Below, piece after piece: positions 22,149 through 34,686 of a stretch of 64,000 bases of DNA. The notes beneath the pieces are model-generated. The model ran no database searches and was not told where the DNA came from. It was given only the letters and a program-made list of their open reading frames with translations. Numbering within the stretch: position 1 is the stretch's first letter; each line of letters begins with the position of its first letter. This DNA is from Pocillopora verrucosa (taxonomy: Eukaryota > Cnidaria > Anthozoa > Scleractinia > Pocilloporidae). The DNA is taken from positions 344,245 to 408,244 of the forward strand of contig NC_089320.1 of assembly GCF_036669915.1 (NCBI RefSeq), read 5' to 3'. Made by a program: the position numbers and the translations under genes.

Positions 22149-25100
22149 TTAGCTCAACCCTAGCGAACCGAAAAGGAAAAAAATAGTTTGTTAAGGTTGT
22201 CTCCACTCTGTCATAGTGGAGTGATCCTTTTTCATAGGGAAAAAAAACCCTAAGCATATAACTTCACGTTCCAACCACGAAGAATTTTATCTTTCTTATC
22301 CAATTGCAAGCCCAGACAATCGCAAGTGCCTTCGCAATCCAGTTAGTGATGGCGTTATACTGCCCTTTGGGAGGAATGGGTAAAGGCCCGCAAAAGCCTG
22401 GATTCATTTTCAAACCTCACTATCTGCAATTGCTTTCCTTGGGAATCAGTTGGTCAGGTACCACCCGCACTCCGCTCATGATTGCGCTCATGATATATAG
22501 AGATCAAGGAGAATGCAAAGTAAAAGAACAAAGACAGAAAACAGACAGTAGAAGTAATTACAGTAGTTAGTTATTACAGTAGAAGTAATTACGGCAAACT
22601 TCGGTTAACGCAATCAGCGCTCAAATTTATATATGGTTACAATACGACTTAGACTGGAAGTTGAACACATAATCTGAGCCTAATCAATGGTGTTGCAAAA
22701 CCATGTGGAACAACAAAATAAACACCAACATACCACAAAATGGGGGGTTGCTATTTGTCTTTAGATAATAATTGCCAGTTAGATCTGTTTTGTCGGCGTC
22801 ATATCCCATGGAGGGGCATTTACCATCGCATGTCGTGTTCTTTCCTGCCTCACAGTCTGAGAGACTGTGGCATGGAAACGCTTTCCAGGAGCAATTGTTT
22901 TGAACTGAAGCAATGTAGTATTCTGGAGCCCTCATATGGTCACAGATTACTGTCTGGAAGATAGCTAAAGAAAGAAAAATCATTTTAGTTGAGTGTTTTA
23001 AATTCCTGTCTGACCTGTACCGCTTACCTGCATTTCCTTTAGGTTCTCATCGCCTATTTCCAAAATTTCTTCCTTTTTCCGACTTTTTTTTGTTTTCGTG
23101 AACAGGTTGATTTGTGAAAAGGCTATTGAAAGGCACTTTACCACTCGTTTTAAATAGTTACTCGAAAATAAGAAAGTAATGCAGATCTAAAACAAACCAA
23201 AACATACCCTGGGTCAAAATGGAAAGAAAGGATGGCAAAGATACGAAAAAAAAAAGGATTATGGCCAGTTTATGTTAATATGTTCGCCATTTTGACTTTT
23301 GGTTAGCAAATAAATTCCAATCGAGCGTAAATAAGAATGCTCAAGTGACCAAAACACCTGCTTTTTTCCCTTTAACTGTCACATTATGCGCTTCTAAGGA
23401 TTAACCCGAGCTGAGAACCTCACTGACGTTAAGTGGCAGGTTTTTCTAAAAAAAAAAAATTTAATAAGGAATAAGATCACAAAATTTGCCCCCGAAGGAT
23501 ATGAATCTGAAATTGACACCTCCTGAAACCTCCTGAAGTTTGGATCTCTCGAGGAATTTTCTTTTTCTATTGTAATGTATAGAAACGTACCCAGCTTCGC
23601 AAGATTTTGTTTACAGCCGGGCTGTTGGACGCCTCCATTTGGAAAAAAGTTTGCATGGCCAGCCTCCTTACGCATCCCGAAACCGACTAATCCACCCTTC
23701 TGTGGCATGTCCGTGAGTATGACGTCAACGTATTTAGCATCACTTGGATCCAATCGGAAGCGAGCATCTCCGACATCGGTGAAAAGGGGCCCGGCTGGAT
23801 CTAATCCTAAGAAGAGAAAAGGCAGTAAGGGTCGTTCCAAAGTCAAGTTTGAGTCAGTTCGAGGGCTTGAATGAATACACAGGTAAAAGCAGTCCTTCAC
23901 TGATGGTTTCCCAACCAAATGGGAAGAAAGGTGAACAAGAAGGAAATTTGAACAGGACTTTTAAGCACATGTGGACTAAACGAAAACTTACATATCAGAC
24001 AAAGTGTTTCACATATTTCGCAAAGCTTTTGCTCGTGGCTAAGTTTTAAGTTACGAATCTTGAATTTTTTTGCCTATGATCGTTACCAAGTCAACAACAA
24101 ATTTTGCTGGAGATGGCTGAAGGAATTTAAGACATCCATGGTATGTAGAAATTTTTTTTTCCAGAACTACCTGTAATACGGCCAAGTGTCATACTGGCTT
24201 CATCCTTCAGATAAGTTCCAGCATATCCTGCCGCTTGAGCACCAAGGCTAAATCCTATAACATAAAACTTGTCGACCGAGTTAGGTGACCCAGGGGCACT
24301 GGAGATCAGGAACCTTATAAGCTCTCCCACCTGAGCCCCCACAAGTTGAGTGTTTCCAGCAGACTGGAAATAATCTCTATTTGCTCCCTTGGACCAGTCC
24401 ACCAAAATTACATTGCAATCCACTCGGTTCTTCAGTGCGTTTTTCATTCGTGTGGCCCAGCCTTTTGTATTATCTAGATTTGATGTGGTGTATGAGAGAG
24501 AGAGATATCAACTCTTTAGTCATTGTTTCTCTTACGGAATTGAATAAGCGTGAAATGTGTGCGGGAGCAAAATCAGTGGCCGAGGACTGTTTAATAATGT
24601 ATCCATACTTGTTTCCCGAAAACTTGAGTGAAAAATGTTAAATTCTAAAGGTCTTGCAATTGACGTATGGAATGAACTCCTTCTGGGGGATTGAGTCATA
24701 AAGCTTCGTAAACTTTTACGAGGGGAAGGGATCAAATATCAAACCTTTCCATGACCAGTTTATTCATCTGCCACTCAATGATTTAAAAATGTTCTGGGGA
24801 TAGTGAACACCCAAGTTGATGTCCTGACCCACCCACCCACCCCCCCCCCCCCCCCGCCAGATTTTACATTCTATGCAGATCCCAGGTTTGAGGGCTCTAG
24901 CTGCAGGTATTCGTGGTACTTACCCCTCCATCCATGAATCACAAGGATAGTTCGTCGCGTGATGTTGAACTTAGCCGCCCTCAGTCTACTTACTCCAACA
25001 TCATCAACTTCCCCAGACCCATTTCTGGTGAACATGATAAATTTAGTACCAACATCAGATGGGCTTTGTGGTAATTTTGCACTGATGCTGAGAAACCCCC

Positions 25101-28100
25101 AACGAACTCCAGGGTGTTTATTGAAGCAGCCGTATTTCCCATGGCATACCCTTGAGGGCTTCCTTTTAAATAAGAAACCTGTAGAAGTAAAGATAACGAA
25201 GAGATGGAATGTCAGTATTTCGGCACATCGGCATCGTGTTCCATGAAGCCGGTAAAGCGAAAGTAAAAGAGGTACCGCCAAGTATTGGATGCAGTGTCTC
25301 ACGCAGAACTTCTAAAAATAGTGAAACCAGTATCAGCCCCCTTATCTAATTTGGGTCAAATTACTTAAGTAAAATAGCGCCAGTCCATGGATTGATTTAA
25401 AGGTAGGAATAAAAAATCATAGACTTAATGCGATATGTAAAAGGCTGCCAGTAAAGGTTCATATAGAGAGCTTGCCCGAGAGCGAGTTCTTGGGATAAGT
25501 TCATGATAATTCTAATAGCGGCACTCGGGCACCTATAACTGAGAAAATATTTATATTTGGAAGTCCATACATTAAGCTGTTACAATATTCGAGTTATGAG
25601 GCACATGTGAGAAAGGCACGAATTATCACACATTGACTGCCCTCAGACAGATACTGTGCCTTGGAGACAGGTGTAGTGATAGACATTTCTATGTCAAACA
25701 AAATTCCTACTTTTCTGGCACATTCGACGGGCCTAATTCTCATTACTGCTAGCGCTAGACCTTATTTATCTGGTACTGATAGATTTCTACATCTGATATG
25801 TAGAGTACAAATACCTGAGCGTTTTGAATCTAGGAGGGTGGCAAAAATTTTTGGCGCGACGCGTGATGGTCCCAAAATTTGCCGGGTGACGCGTGATTGA
25901 ATCCAAATTATCGGCGTGACGCGGGATTGGACATCACAACGTGATGCGTGATTTGCTATTTTACAAACGCGTGACGCGTGATTTACAAGACTTACTAATT
26001 AGATTTCCGTAATAAGTAAATGCTCTTTGACATAAAATGATGTCAATCATTTAAAGTAAATAGAGTCTTAACAAAGGTCAATAATCCGTGACATTGTTTT
26101 CTGGTCTTTTCCGTCCTTTGCTGACCTTTTATTGACCTTTGATGTCTTTGATCTGCGTGGTAGGTCCAAACAATCCTATCACAATGCGCATAAGTTAGTA
26201 TGGTTTAAATTGCACAAGGACTATGACCTCCAGTGTTATTGGTCGTGGTAGTGCGTCAGATCGTATTCAGAAAGACCAGAAAATATCCGAATCCATCGAA
26301 TGAAAGATCTGAAAGAACATCGAGCCAAACAGTGGCTGAAACGGTAAAAGTCGTTAGAGTTTTGATGTCATTTTATGCCGTCCGAGAATATGGTAAAGCA
26401 AGCAATAAGCCAGTACTTAAGGAAAAATTTTGCGTGCCAGTTAGTGGTACACAAAGGTCGTCATAATGACCTAAACGAATTCAGAAGCCATGTTATATCC
26501 TTCACTGACATAAAGACAGTGCCGCACGGAAGGGGGTTGGGCAACGCTTTGACATGAATATTGCCCGTTTATCAAAGAATGGTTAAGGAGGCAAAGGCGT
26601 CTTCTCAATTCGCACGCAAGACTCTAGAAGCCACAAGTAGCCGCATATTGAAAGATAGCCAAATTAGCAAAGTTTATACAACTTCACACGAGATGAGCCT
26701 AACCCTAAGCATGAGTACGAAAGCAATGTCAAAACTACGACTTCTGACTTATTAAACAACAAACTATGATGACTATGACGCCCAGACGAACAACTCAAAT
26801 GTTGAATTAAAAAAAATCAGAAATCTTCGTGAACAGAACTTCAAAGGTGAGGCAAACAACAAGCCATTGGATGAAGAGGATACACTACGAAGCAACTTGA
26901 ATAAGCTTAACTCTTGTGTTAAATATCCTGATTCTTTAATTTGTTTTTACTGTGTTTGATACTTGTATAGTATGACATATTACGATACTAAGCCCGAGTA
27001 AACACTCCAGGAGCGTCTGGTTTTAACAAGTAAGTCGTCCTTATTTGTCTAAAAAAAGCAATTTGAAAAGTGAAAGGCAAGTCATTCCAAGACAAAAAAC
27101 GTTGGATGCATTATCATTTTTAATAATGCATCCGAAAGGTTGAAATCTTACGTCCATACAATACTAGCCTAGAGTATTTACTCCTTTTTTTCGTGATATG
27201 TGATTAGTTAAAAAAATTCTCCAAGATGCGTGACTTAATAGAAAAATTCAGCGTGATGTGTGATTGGAACCCCCTTTGCTCACATCTTACAGGGATTCAA
27301 GGAGAGAATCAATGGGGTGTCACAGTTCCTGTGATAGTCTTCTAATGTAGAGTCTGCTTACTTCTGGCCTTGTCTCTTATAAGAGTTCAATGTGCTTATA
27401 CTCATATAAAAAGTAACCTTGGAGGCTTTGTCAGCGGCGTATTGTGAGTAAGTAGCACTTTTCATTCGATCTCAAATACTTGCGTCTGTAAAATTTGACT
27501 TGACCGAAAGTTCATTTAAATGTTAACGTGGTACCTTGCCCCAAAATATTTTACAAATTCATAGTTACGTGGATCAAGATGATTATTCATTTTCTGGAAT
27601 TTGTAATTCACGTGAACCAATTTTATTACTTTGAGACTTATTTAAGTAGTACGTTTGCGTATTGTACAACAAGCTCGTTTTCTGATTACAGTACTAAAAA
27701 ATGATGCAATATCTTCCCTTTCGAATGCAAATTAAAGTGACGTGGACCCTTTCAAGAAATAATATTTGAAGTGATATAAGAACTAAAGTTCCGGTATCTG
27801 AAGCCAGTAAGTCCTTTACTCATAAATACATTCTCGTTGCCCGACAACTTACTAAGGATAAATAAGGTTGTTATGAATGTGGGCATGAGGTACTAAATGC
27901 TCAAAGTGATGGAAAAAAATTGTCTAGGGATCGCTGATTAGGTAGAGGTTAAACCTCAGTCGACAGCTATATCTGGAACTGAAAATCAAATTTATGCAAA
28001 CGACCAAGCAAACCATACCAATAAGTATTGTTTATCTGCAAATAAGTCACGCTTCTTTACGCTTGAGCGGCAGACTCACTCTTGATTATATAAAGAGAAA

Positions 28101-28581
28101 AACGTTTGTATCCAAATTAATAGTCTTGGTAACTTTCCTTCAATCATGAGACTGAGAAATACCTAAAAAAACGTTGGATCATCAGTAGAGTATGCTATTA
28201 CCGGGGTAGGTTTCTAAAGAAACTGTTATGCTGCGTCGGTGGGGGAATATAACGGGATAATTCGGTTTTGTAACATGAATAGCTACCATAAAGAGTTTTT
28301 CAAGCTGACATGAGCCCTTCATCAGAGCGAATAGCAAAGCTAGGGCTAACCCTCGAAAAACAAATTTGAAACTCTTTAAGGGGATCAATTTAAATTTTCG
28401 ACTCAGTTAATAAAGCCAAACTATCTTTGAATATCTTAACCCACCAGGAATGATACTCGCCTATTGGAGGGATCCTACCTTGAAATAGGTGACAGTAAAT
28501 AGCGACTATATGGCTTCCATACTCACCCTCTGCTGCTGCAGTTAAGATTATAAGTAACAAGAAAGCTTTGTTTGTCAACAT
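22149..28581 (-). CDS. Lipase C1: secreted pancreatic-type lipase, intact
   Basis: Minus-strand exons: 28581-28527 (signal peptide MLTNKAFLLLIILTAAAEG), 25178-24924, 24473-24171, 23806-23591, 22964-22734 and a short terminal exon 22159-22149. Every junction is phase 1, and the product is about 356 residues. Oxyanion-loop HGWR is at 100-103, the nucleophile S179 is in GFSLG, D207 is in GLDPAGPLF, a lid-like region has GHANFFPNGG, and H286 is in CDHMRAPEYY. Cysteine pairs are typical of the family (VCHGKYGCF, KNTTCDGKC). It stops at FCG plus two residues, so there is no C-terminal PLAT domain, as in the shorter lipases of this superfamily. Extracellular lipid hydrolysis is inferred. The terminal exon is the weakest part; reading it in another phase would give about 13 more residues. 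Intron 1 (3.3 kb) hosts a transposon-like insert. Confidence 0.85.
24831..24856 (+). repeat. Poly-C tract in lipase C1 intron 2
   Basis: ACCCACCCACC followed by an uninterrupted run of about 15 C. A shorter mixed C tract occurs at the same place in C2 (about 39930-39950), and an 18-C run marks the lipase remnant at 55812-55829. Confidence 0.8.
25840..27286 (+). mobile_element. Transposon-like insert with GCGTGACGCGTGATT terminal repeats
   Basis: Inside C1 intron 1. The left end has four or more near-copies of GTGACGCGTGATT (25853-25983); the right end has related copies (GTGATATGTGATT, GATGCGTGACTT, GTGATGTGTGATTGG, 27192-27274). Between them are reading frames of up to 77 codons that resemble nothing recognisable, and a short perfect hairpin around 27110-27136 (GGATGCATTAT arms). 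The paired subterminal repeats suggest a non-autonomous DNA transposon. The flanks on both sides are shared with lipases C3 and C4, so only this core looks inserted. Confidence 0.5.
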
Positions 28582-30411
28582 TGCTTCCGTTTCCCGCCTT
28601 AGCCTTGTTTCAATTTCGTGGTTTCAATTCCGGTGATGCTGTTTGAACGAAATCGTCCAGCGTAATGATAATATCTCATCATGTAATAAAGTGTGATTTT
28701 GAAAAAGTTGGATCATTTCCCAATATTTAGCATTAGCCAAGGTCACACCTTAAATGAACAACCAATCGGATTTCGATAGAAAGTAAAATTTTTATACAGG
28801 GTAAGGAGCTTGAATATTATTTTACGAAACCTCTGACATGTTTTTTTAATTTCTATCATACTGTCACTGGATAAAATAAATCATTCTGACGTATCATTCA
28901 TATCCGCAAAATTCTATATCACATGTGATAATTAGTTTTCATTACCCAAAATTTTCAATCTGTTTTGAGCTATCGTGCTAAATTTTCAACCGGTTCTCAT
29001 ATCAAAGAGGTGACATTACTTAACAAATGAAGAGAACCTTTTGTCGCAATATTTCTCGGACGCTAAGTTAGGTCCTTTAATCTTGTTATTGGTCTTGAAA
29101 TACAAAATATATGGAACATATATATGCCACAATAAAAGTCAATAATCTTTTTCATAGAAACGTTGTTGGTCGAGGGAAGAGGCCGAGAAATACTACCTTA
29201 TAGTCGGCTTGGGGTATGATGTTGATATCTGTTTTCTTTCGAATAACTTGCTTGAAGATTGGACAGATACTTAGTAATATTGAAATTGGGTAGAATCAAA
29301 ATATCTTTATATTATCCAAAAAACAAGCGATTAGGATAACAAAACTTTACTTCAACAATTGTAACATCAAAGACTCCCCGCTAGGTTAACTAAGACAGTT
29401 GGAGTCAAAAGCTTAATGTATACCTTACTGGCACTTCGAAGCCAGCACTCTCAACAGGTTTTACAGGTAAACTTGTCCAAAACACGTCGTTTGAATTCCA
29501 ATGGAGCAGCAAAATTACCAGACATCGACTCAATACGAGGATTTACAAATTCCGTTTAAAATAAGCGTAATAACTGTAAATTCAGAATTGCTTAAGTTGC
29601 TCAGCGAGAGCGGCTCCAGACATAAAGCAAATGGGAGTCACGTGGGATAAAAAAATTCACTACTCCACTCGTGTCGAGCAAATTAAGGGATTACAAATAG
29701 CTTGAAGCTTTCTAAAGAGCAAACGTATTGACAGTGCAAGTGTCAAATCCCTTATACAATGATTGTTTCCCTGAAAACACTTCTTCTGTCCATCAAAAAG
29801 CGAATTTATCAATGATGAAGTAAAGACTTGATATATAGAATTTGCATAGTTACGCAACGGAAATCTTGTGACGAACCTAATTTTTTTAAAATGTATTTCT
29901 TAAATCAAGATTTACGTCAGACATATCTTTACAAAGCGTGTTACGAATTTCATGAAAAATCACTTACAAATATCGTCTTTTCAAAGATGTGATCAATTTT
30001 CAGCACTAAGCTGCGCATGCGCTTCCCATGCTAATCTATATTGGAAATTCTTAACAACCACAACATGTACGTAGCTTGAATCAGTCTTTTCCCAACATCT
30101 CCTAGTTTTCATCTATCGCTGAGTTGTTTCTGTTCTTGTCTGGTCAATGTATTCAAAGTTATTAAATCGGCGACAAAAGATATTAAAAATGAATTGACAA
30201 TTAGACCCTATTGTCACGTCTAGAAGGATCATTCTATCGTCAAGAGCTGGCCTTGCTCGCGGCACATGTCACAGTTGAAACGAAGCAAACAAGGAAGAGT
30301 TTCTTGATTGATTCCGCACTCGCTTTTATCAAGTATTTGCGAAAAACCATGTGCTTTGAGAAATTGAAGCTAAATTTGCGTGATAGAATGTACTTCGGAG
30401 ATATCGAACAT
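28582..30411. other. Upstream flank of lipase C1
   Basis: No gene supported. A block at about 28920-29400 (TTTTGTCGCAATATTTCTCG and neighbours) recurs upstream of C2 (42430-42830), upstream of the broken exon 1 (46980-47440) and, more diverged, upstream of C4 (62640-62830). The last part, 30190-30411, ends at the duplication junction. Confidence 0.5.
28856..28865 (-). promoter_or_regulatory. Conserved upstream element of lipase C1 (one copy)
   Basis: TCATACTGTC (GACAGTATGA in gene orientation), 275 bases upstream of the C1 ATG and preceded by TTTTTTTAATTTCTA. The same element sits 217-275 bases upstream of every lipase start in the window, in one to many copies. No protein-binding identity is claimed. 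Confidence 0.45.
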
Positions 30412-30421
30412 AAACCCTAAC

Positions 30422-30520
30422 CCTGGCAAATATCGGATGGACTTTCAAACCGCCTATGGGTTATGGCTATTCAATCAGCTTCGCAAACACATACATATGT
30501 TTTAAATAAACAAATTGATT
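30422..30520 (+). pseudogene. Truncated TLDc 3' exon remnant
   Basis: Begins at the duplication junction and encodes NIGWTFKPP and SFANTY in the frame of gene B exon 5, then departs from it at ICFK and a TAA; the normal ending through DEVEVLYEQVD is lost by an internal deletion. It is a by-product of where the duplication broke, not a gene. Confidence 0.8.
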
Positions 30521-32296
30521 AAAGAAAATGAATTGAAGGAACAATGATATTCAAGTAAAAATATTAACACAAACAATTATACTTCGGTTTTGAAAGTGTT
30601 GTTTGCCATGATGTCAAACCATAACCGATTTTTAAGAGACATAACTCCGTGGCGCTTAACTGATTTAAATTCAAGTATGCAAAATAATTTGTAAAATTGA
30701 GGGTTGTGTTGATAGCTACACTTTATAATAGTAATGTTAGTTTTTTTTATATATTGTTACTGATACCGACTGTTTTCATGACCAGTTAGTAAACAGTTGC
30801 AATTGGGTATTCTAAATACTGTTAGGCACGGCAAGTAATGTCTTATAAGTTTCTGTTTTGTTATATTGAATTTTTTCTTTACTAGTTCAATGATCGTTTA
30901 GATATGTGACCATTGTAAACAATACCAGAAAGCATTGTTGAAATTTTAGTGTGTTGTTGGGTATAAAAGATATACATGTTCAAGATTTCTAAGTAACCGA
31001 AGATCAAGACAAAACCATTCAGTCTCCTGTATCAGTGAAATATAAATTTCAAAAGGATTTTTATGCAATAACACTATCTTGCCTTTATCATATCGATATT
31101 ATCATATGTATAGTCAGTAGAGAGTATACGAAATCCAAAAAAGTTTCAGCGATACGAAGTCGGGGTACAATACTGTTTAAACTGATCAAAAAATGCGCAC
31201 AATCTTTAAATTTTGTTTTGAAATTTTAAAAAAAATTGTATATTCAGTGGTTGTTTCTAAGGCTTAATTTGCTCCAAATAACTACAAGTGTGATGCAGCA
31301 TGAGCGTAGCTAGGGGTACCCCTCTCCCCCACTTCCTTTTCTGGTTTCCCCCTTTCCTTTGTGAGAAATTTTTCTATTAGTGAATGGGATCTAAATATTT
31401 TGCTTCAGAGAAAACATACTTTGAGAACACGCGCGATTCCGTAGAATATAATCGGTATAATTTTTTCCTGCGCTAAATTTCTGCTTCATTCGCCTAGCAT
31501 CAGTCAACGTGTGAACTCTACTCGGCCGACACACAGGAAAAAGCTGGTGAAGCCACTTCGCGCTTGGCGAGTGAAAATGCGTAACTACGATCTCTCCTCA
31601 CTCCCGCTACCCCCATTGAAAAACCCCTAGTTACGCCGTTGTAGAGTAAAAGTAAAGAGATGGTCCGTGGTCTGATTAAACGCAGGAGTGAGTTTTTTAA
31701 CAGTGGGTTGAAGTCTTTATGCCAGAAAGAGTCCGTTAAATGATATATAGAAGCCTAAGTGCACACTGGCTGATAGACTGCTCCTGTCTTGCCAGCATAT
31801 CATGGCAGGAGCACACCCACTCTCATTTGCATTGCCATAAACTACTTCAACCGGATAAAAGAACATCTGAAATACATATGTAAAAACAGTTTCCCGTTCT
31901 TACGATCCCTCGTTTGCTCTTGGCGAAATATTACGGATATAAGAAAACCACGACGTCAACAGAGGCGAGGACGTGGCAAAACTAAAGATACAATGGTGGA
32001 AAAACAGCTGAGCACGTGCATTTTAAAACTTTGTACATTTCTTAGCCGTCCTCTGCAGAACAACAACGTGAAATCAAAACTTTTCGTAGTCTGCCAACGA
32101 GAACTACGACGGAGAATTAATTAAGTTTCCATGCAAAACTCAACGCCGCTCACATACAGTATGCTGTATTTGAGCAGTCCCTATTGGCATCGGTCGGCGA
32201 TGTATAGTTATATTTAGAGGGATAATGTTTGGGCTAAAAATACACTATTCAATGAATTTTCTTGCGACTTACCTAACATGTGATATCTTTATTTAT

Positions 32297-33630
32297 TGTT
32301 TTTTTAGAGGGCACGGTAACGAATCTTGCAATCTGATTGGTTCTTTACCCGGTCAGTATTTTCCTATCTCTGCCCACGGGCCACGGTAACGCTTTCGTGA
32401 GTCGCCGAGTACATCCCAACTTTCGTTGTCATTTTTCATAAATATACCTCGTTTTCCGGCTGGGCAGTATTCAGTTAAGCAAACACCTCGGTCACTACCT
32501 CAAGCCGATAAATAACTTATGAATCCTCTCTTTTCTCTCTATCAAATCACTTTGGTTGACAGAAAAATATTGGTTTCAGAATGAATTTGTGTAAGCAATA
32601 GTGTCATTACGTTGGTTGACAAGCGGCCTAAAAACCGTCTGCAATTAATTTTAATCGTTCACAAAAAGTACCCAGAAAGTTGAAACGTGAGGTATTTGGT
32701 TACAGTTAAACTGAACGATGGAACTTTCATTCATTTAATATCTGAATTTTCTCGAGCAATTTGTTCATAGTGAAAGAGCGAGCGAAGTTTTAATTTAAGT
32801 TCTACAACAAATATACGCTCCTGGTGAGTCTTTCCAATTCCGTTCAATTTGAACATTTGTACCTTAAATTGCACAACAGAAATTGAAGGAATTTTTGAGA
32901 AAAGGCCGCATTACATTCCCTTGCGTCTCGTTGGAGTGTGCCGTTCGAATTAGTTTTTGTGAAGGAAAGATCAGAGTTAAACACGCCATTACAGCAAACA
33001 AACGAGCAAACTCTCACAACTTCAAAATAAAAAAATTGAATTTACTCACAATTACTTTCCTCGCCGTTTACTTAATGAACAGAGGTAAATCTTCGTACAT
33101 GAATGAATGGTCGATGAGAGTGAATAATGCTTTCCGTTAGATCATTAACTGATTTTGAAGAAAACATTGTCGTGACAGTCCTTGCCAAACTAGTTCTGTT
33201 GGTTTTCAAATGTTCCTACGCTTTTTTTTTTCTTGCGCGCTCTCTAATGTTTCAAAGTTTGTTTGGAAGCCTTTTAAATCACCTTTATCGTTACGAAAAT
33301 GAAAATGTTTCGCTGAGGCATCTCTCTTAAATTTGCATCACCTCTATTTTAACTACCATTTACTCACTCAAAAATTGTTCAGTTTATGGAAGATCTTGCC
33401 GTATTTACGGCCATAAATCATTCGGGTTCTTTCGGAAAGAATTTCGTCAAGTTTAAAAACAATAAATATGTTATTTACCGGCTAAGGGTCGGTCCGTATG
33501 GTGAAAAACTGTGACCTCGGTCTTGAAAATGCTGCCCTCGGCCTACGGCCTCGGGCAGTATTTTCAAGACCTCGGTCACAGTTTTTCACCATACGGACCT
33601 CCCAGCCGGCAAATAACATATATATATTAT
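32297..33630. mobile_element. 1.3 kb insert unique to unit 2
   Basis: The flanks match 18466-18490 of unit 1 without this stretch. It begins GAGGGCACGGTAACGAATC and ends with a long palindrome (33467-33620). Two reading frames of 67-85 codons resemble no known protein. It is probably a non-autonomous DNA element; terminal inverted repeats and a target duplication were not clearly identified. Confidence 0.5.
33467..33620. repeat. Long near-perfect palindrome
   Basis: Arms of about 74 bases (33467-33541 and 33547-33620) around a CCTACGG-type centre; the inner arm text includes GTATGGTGAAAAACTGTGAC and its complement. Mismatches are few. It would fold into a long hairpin, typical of foldback or MITE-like ends. 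Confidence 0.8.
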
Positions 33631-34590
33631 TAGATATAGTGGCATGAGAAAATTTGCAAATAAGAAACGGAATCTAAACAAAATTGTTTTTCACGGGAAA
33701 TAACTAATAACTTTGTAAATAGAAAGAGTAAGATGGTATTTTTTTAAGCTCGGTAAAGAAATAGAGAAATATGTTTTTCGTCTTGTCACGAGCTTGACAA
33801 GACTCTCCTGACAATTTAAATGACTGTCAATCTGCTTTCCGGTGAAAATGACTACATTTGTTTCAAGCATCACAAAAATCTGAGGGCCTATCCTCAAAAT
33901 GGTCAAACAGCAGACAGATATCTAGAGTTTTTGCAATCAGTACGTTTTTATGTAGGACTACGTCCCCTGTAATATATTTACACTTAAGCTTGGCATTAAA
34001 TCAATTTTTTTACGTCCACCCAAATTTGTTACACGTTTGAACTAGTGCGTGTTAAACGAACGGCAATAACAGACTACAACCACAACAGTAAATTAAGGAA
34101 AACTACTCCAGGTGGAAATAAAACTTAAATAAGATTATATTCTTACGGCATAGAATCGTGAAACATCTCAAGAGAGCTTCACTTTATCCAGTTTAAATGA
34201 AATATTTAGTAGGGCTTTTTAAGTGATAAACCTACGATTTATGTTGACAGAACCCGCGAAAAGCTCTTCCTCAGTATTACTGTTTTTTCCGGCTTCCTCT
34301 AATAAAGACTTGATGAAAATTCTCGGAATGGCGTTCAATTATCCGTATTTTCTGATTAAAAATTTATCCATTTAATTAAAATTCTTCAAGCAAAATCTTT
34401 TTCTGCACCAGAAAACTGCAAATAATACATCTCATATATTAAATTATTGATCATTGGCAAGATCAGGAATTTGACACTTAAAACTGATGAAAGATGAAAA
34501 CTGTAGATAAAGCGAGCATAAAAGTAAACAAATGATCCCCACCGGGTTAGCTGTAAAATTAACGAAGTTGCAGATAGAAGCTTAAAAAAG

Positions 34591-34686
34591 ATTCAGGCCT
34601 CAGCAGGATTCGAAACCAGGCCTCCCAACTAATATTTGGGCGCTACTGCAACTAAGATACAAAGCCACATCTTGGGAACGAGGCAA
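34591..34686 (-). mobile_element. Decayed tRNA-derived SINE, copy 2
   Basis: Counterpart of 19513-19600 in unit 2, with the same decayed B box and CCTCGTTCCCAAGATGTGGC flank on the minus strand. It is present because the whole segment was duplicated. Confidence 0.6.

Larger units (their letters stand above)
16585..30414 (+). repeat. Segmental duplication, unit 1
   Basis: Direct tandem duplicate of 30422-43897. It starts inside the last TLDc exon of gene B (CTGGCAAATATCGG) and ends near ATATCGAACATAAA. It carries GPCR1 (+), lipase C1 (-) and the C1 upstream flank. Coding parts are about 96% identical to unit 2 at the protein level for the GPCR. Unit 1 also holds about 2.1 kb (about 25329-27435) that is missing from unit 2. 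Confidence 0.85.

Noticed and set aside
22304..22570. Extra coding exon in lipase C1 (a minus-strand GLKMNPGFCG-like frame, and an open plus-strand frame)
   Set aside because: In C2 the minus-strand frame ends in TGA just before the donor, the changes between copies are mostly non-synonymous, and C3 and C4 show no counterpart. Direct splicing of exon 5 to the short terminal exon keeps frame in all copies.
24831..24856. Poly-C run as a telomeric or sequencing relic
   Set aside because: The same C-rich site is present in C2 and at 55812, so it is an inherited intronic tract.
24871..25302. MRHCIQYL... as an alternative lipase start exon
   Set aside because: It is unspliced intron upstream of the acceptor CTACAG; the signal-peptide exon at 28527-28581 fits phase and is conserved in C2, C3 and C4.
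26233..26755. Short frames within the transposon-like insert as a transposase
   Set aside because: No catalytic motif or recognisable domain; frames are short and overlapping.
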